From Armillaria gallica (lineage: Eukaryota; Basidiomycota; Agaricomycetes; Agaricales; Physalacriaceae): a stretch of 64,000 bases of DNA. This document shows positions 60,475 through 64,000 of this stretch, piece after piece; position 1 is the first letter of the stretch, and every line of letters starts with the position of its first letter. The position numbers were made by a program, and so were the translations under genes. The notes beneath the pieces were generated by a model. It did no database searches, was not told the origin of the DNA, and saw only the letters and a program-made list of their open reading frames with translations. The DNA lies in contig JBANDB010000011.1 in assembly GCA_037576215.1 (NCBI GenBank), positions 3,038,001 to 3,102,000 on the forward strand. The letters are read 5' to 3'.

Positions 60475-61511
60475 AGCAGCTATAATCATATGTCAGAACT
60501 GTCAAATGACACATTGTCTGATATATCCAGAGTGTCAATTGACAGGTGACCTCAAATAAGTGATTGAGCACTGTCATGGGCACTGGTCACTATTACACGC
60601 CTCCCTCCCACTCACTGTCACACAGCCACCTGTTCCTCACTGTTGGCCATGCCTGCTCCCATACTTGTGCTCACTGTAGGCGCATTTTTCCGTTTTTGGT
60701 TTTGGTTTCAAATAGATTTTTTTAGGTTCCGTTTCATCCTGATGACTAAATGAGGGGCAGGTAGGGTATTTTCGAGGCTCAATTACAAGTACCTGCTCCT
60801 CACCGTCAGCCACCACTCCACCTCCCGCCCTCGTGCTTGTTGTTGGCGCATTTTTCTGTTTTTGGTCTGCCTAGAAACATATTTTTCTTGGTTCCGTTCC
60901 TGATGACTGAAAGGGGAGCGAAAATGGTTGTTTTGACACTGTGCCTCACAATCATGGGTTCCTACTGTTGCATCAACTCAAACATTCCTTCATACCTGTG
61001 AAATTACTTTTTTCTCTTTCATATTTGTGCTTAAAGATGAGTTTTTGCTTACATTCTTCATTAGCCAGCCTCAAACATGTTGTGGTACCATGGACTTATA
61101 CTCTCCAGCCTCTTGTCTATCAACCCGGTCTTCTCTGGATCCTGTGCCACCACTCTCGCTTGCATAGGCCGCCTCTGAGGCTCTGACTCCCTTTTCTTGG
61201 CAGACCAAATCTTTGTGATAGGCTTGTGAACATGATCGCAATCGACATAGATTTTTATCAGGGCCATTTTGGCTTCTTTCAATCACTTTTTCTCCTTGAC
61301 AACATTTAATAAATGTCTCCCTGAATACACTTATCAGCCCACTGATTCCATTACCAACAGAAACACACCCATCTAAGCATTTGATACTTATTTCTAAGTT
61401 CTAACATGAACCCAGAAGGGAACACCCTTGTTCAGCATTCAAATTGGTTTGCAATGTGAAAATAAGACAAATTATATCTATTCAAATGAAGTCCACAATC
61501 ACAAAGGCAAG
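60475..61511. other. Spacer with imperfect tandem duplication
   Basis: Two imperfect copies at about 60600-60760 and 60795-60915 share GGCGCATTTTTC..GTTTTTGGT and TTGGTTCCGTT..CTGATGACT-like pieces. A minus-strand ORF at 61061-61282 (73 codons, starting MKEAKMALIKIYVDCDH) is possible but not recognised. Nothing else supportable. Confidence 0.45.
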
Positions 61512-64000
61512 TCAAGTGGTCATGGTACAAGAAAGTACAAAGTCAGTGTCCTCCACAGCCATTAACCAATCCTGCAATGCCCTTTGTGCCGCCACCTCTT
61601 GATGATATCCCACCTTCTTCATGCCTTTGATCACCCATGACCAGAAGCACAGCACTGCCATGATACTCATCCACCTGTTTAGTCCGTGAATATCCATGAC
61701 ACCCCAGTCTCCTTCATGTCGTCTATCAGGCCTCCCATCTTCATCCCTTGCCAACATTGTATCCTCGTCGTCTGCATGCTGGCGAAACTCTGGTTGCAGC
61801 ACAGACCACCAAGCCCAAAATTTCGTTTGGAACTCCCCGACGGTGTTTACACTGGACACGACTGCTTGGAGCCGAAACATCTTTGGGTGAGCGCACGAAA
61901 TCCAATCGTGCACAGCCTGAGGTCGATTTATTGCCCTGAATTTCCCCCTCGAAGCCCATTTCTTTGTCTGTTCAAAGTCAATCCATTTCTGCAGGAGCGC
62001 CACGAACTCCGGCGGCAGGGAATCATGTTGGAACAAGTCAAGAGAATTTTTCGCCCACAGGGGGGCTTTCTCTGGCATAGAGAGCTTTGCGATCTCAGTG
62101 GAAGCTTGTGTTGCCAAGGTAGTGCCATTTGTCCTTTTGGAAGTCGTTTCCTCTTCATTCATCTGCCGTTTTGCTATATATGTAAATGTCAGTTAGAAGA
62201 AAAACATCAAGTCATACACACCTCTTTTAGCACCCTTCCCTGTACCTTCTCCCATATCAGCACTCTTCCGCTTTGCTGAATGAATGCTGCTCGTCTCGCT
62301 CCCCTTCCGTATCCCCTTTGCCGACTGTGTCGCCTGTCCTCGTTTGTGCGGCTGTTTGCTCTTCTTAAGCTCCTCTGTTCCCTTCCTTTTCTTTGCCTCA
62401 ACACTACTTATAGTTGGCCCTCCATCCCCTGTTGAAGCCGAACTGGCTTCTTTGCCTTTGTCTCTTTCAGCATTTGCGACTGAGCTCCCTGATCCCTCAG
62501 ATGCTTGAATGTGTGGTGAGTGCTGCGATTCCAATGACCTAGGTGAAGATGGGATCGGTAGTCGTGGTGGCGATGGGATAGGCAATCGTGGTGGTGATGG
62601 GATGGGCAATCATGGTAGAGAGATCCTAGGAGATCCAGGCTGGGATGGTACGACGGGTAATCGACCTTGACGTTCAGGAGGTGGGGGTGGCTGTACTAGC
62701 TGTGTCGAATGCACACTCAGGTCCACACCTGACAACGCAATTGGCATACCGCCTTGACCAGTAAATGGCGACTCTCTCTCTGACTGGTCTGGTCTCAGGG
62801 ATGTCAACACCTTCAGGTCAGAAGGCTGACGGTGTGAAGATGGTGGTGGAGCTGGGCCTTGACCCGATGCTTGCTGCACTGAAATTATTGTGGGAACTTC
62901 CCCTTGCTCTGAATTCACACCTGATTTTTCCCTCGTTGCTGTGGTTTGCTTGCTCATTGATGGGAGTATGGGCTCCAGAGTCCTGCTGGCATTGTATAGC
63001 AGTCTGTCCACAGGGTACATTGAAATACCATTCTCCTCAGTTGTGAAACCAATACTATCAAGTGTTGGGGTATCCAAGGGGAGCGCACACCCATGACACA
63101 TCTCCACGGCTGGTACAACCAAGTCAGGCTCACCGGACAAGGTAGAAATCAACAAGACACCGAACTCACTATAGCATTTCTTCAAGAAGTTCCCAAACAT
63201 CAAGACAAAGTACTTCTTATAATTGTCATTCTCAGCCTCAGCAAATGTTTGCTTCATGGACCCTAACATCCGTCCAGAGTGTAGTCTGTATTCATAGAAG
63301 CTGAAATGATTAGTGCATCGCTGCCAATAACAATTTGACGCACCTGGTAATGTGGAGCTGTCCACTGTCTGCAGGTTGTGGACCTCCAATCGCAAAGAAT
63401 ACCTTATTCCCTGTGCACTTGGCCACCATATCAATAAATGGCTGTACCACTGTCAGAAGAAGTTCAATACACCTACAAAATGTGAATAATCTTCAAGCTA
63501 TAATTCGCAATCACACGTACTTTTGTTGGTCACTCAGGTCAGTTGAAATTGGCACGTTTAACTTCTCCTCATACTCCTTCTCTGCCTGTTCAAATTCTTC
63601 TACCGACATCACCTCCCAACCATCCCGCTCCTCCTTCGGCAGTGCCTTAAACAACTTGCTCTTGATCTTGTTCAAGTTTCCAGCATGACACTTGCCCTCG
63701 CCAGCCTGCTTCTTGGCTTCCTCAATCTTTTCCGGGTTAGCCTTCGCCCAAAGTGCCAGTGCCTGTGCTTTTCAAGGTTTGGCCAAACCAACACCTGTGA
63801 TCTGGTGGAGGAGAATGGTGAAGGGATTTTTGGCACCAGAATCCTTTGCGGACATATCCAGACTTTTGGTATACTGATATGCCAGCCACCGCTTAATTTG
63901 CTACAATGCCATCATCAGTAATGCTGCAGACAAATGAGAGGCAACAACGTGTCTAGATAGCACACTCACCCCGATTTGCAGATCCAATGTGGCTTGCTCA
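61512..64000 (-). pseudogene. HMG-box-like family gene, second copy, two TGA codons, runs off window
   Basis: Same unknown family as 23923-26196, opposite strand. From the right edge: LDLQIG, an intron, QIKRWLAYQYTKSLDM, HMG-like KAQALALWAKANPEKIEEA.. and FKALPKEERDGWEVMS, an intron, VVQPFIDMVAKCTG and IGGPQPADSGQLHIT, an intron, YRLHSGRMLGSMKQTF and MFGNFLKKCYS, an intron, LDTPTLDSIGFTTEENG, a Ser/Pro-rich linker with an RLPIPSP repeat, an intron near 62170-62220, and the C-terminal domain (EKAPLWAKNSLDLF, WIDFEQTKKWASRGKFRAIN, FQTKFWAWWSVLQPEFRQ) to TGA 61512. TGA codons are at 63772 (KP*KAQAL) and 62610. The rest looks intact. The N-terminus lies beyond 64000. Function unknown. Confidence 0.75.

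Noticed and set aside
4796..63774. A variant genetic code in which TGA is sense
   Set aside because: The TGA-only pattern tempted this reading, but many ORFs (first helicase exon, antisense gene 1, the recombinase) end or stay open as under the standard code. Related repeats also show CGA at the same position. CpG decay explains it more simply.

Overview
The window looks like a transposon graveyard from a basidiomycete fungus, most likely an Agaricomycete. The grounds are short GT-AG introns of about 50-60 nt, a Rep/PIF1 Helitron, an Ngaro-type tyrosine-recombinase retroelement, chromovirus-like Ty3 elements, and two copies of an uncharacterised HMG-box-like gene family that I associate with Agaricomycetes (from memory, not a search). 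Almost no ordinary host gene is present; the one recognisable housekeeping gene is a decayed ALG5 fragment. I cannot name the species.

Layout. 1-1004: last exon of a Helitron helicase, cut by the window start. 2123-2464: a small hAT-like MITE. 2928-8939: a nearly full Helitron with Rep and helicase in one frame, bounded by about 120-bp direct repeats; a third copy of the repeat follows the first helicase. 9536-12144: a second, different PIF1-like helicase pseudogene. 13385-14010 (-): ALG5 pseudogene. 15172-22934: a long foldback element with arms of about 0.9 kb. Its right arm is split by a complete Ngaro element (17146-22725) with A1-B1-A2-B2 split direct repeats. 23923-26196: an HMG-like family gene truncated by the 5' LTR of Ty3 element A.

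Element A runs from 26197 to at least 59156; no 3' LTR is seen before the window ends. Its integrase is interrupted by Ty3 element B (37787-58670, ACGT target duplication). Four 1.69-1.71-kb solo LTRs of the A family and one divergent relative lie inside A or B, flanked by 4-bp target duplications. Removing each insertion plus one duplication restores the reading frame of the host element, apart from a one-base offset between gag-pro and pol in B. The order of events is therefore readable: A into the host gene, B into A, then A-family LTRs into A and B.

Two themes stand out. First, nearly every premature stop in the decayed ORFs is TGA where the family context favours arginine (CGA). An internal peptide repeat on the minus strand shows CGA in two units and TGA in the third. 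This is CpG-to-TpG decay, and it also explains a lost catalytic Arg in the Ngaro recombinase and mismatched target duplications. Second, element B carries between pol and its 3' LTR a 5.5-kb region with two antisense, intron-containing genes. One gives an uninterrupted 10-exon model of about 665 codons with a Cys-rich C-terminal domain, although the sense gag-pol of the same element is full of stops. The other has a CCHC zinc knuckle and a probable coiled coil. Element A has a Cys-rich antisense gene in the equivalent place. These antisense genes are the best candidate here for something undescribed.
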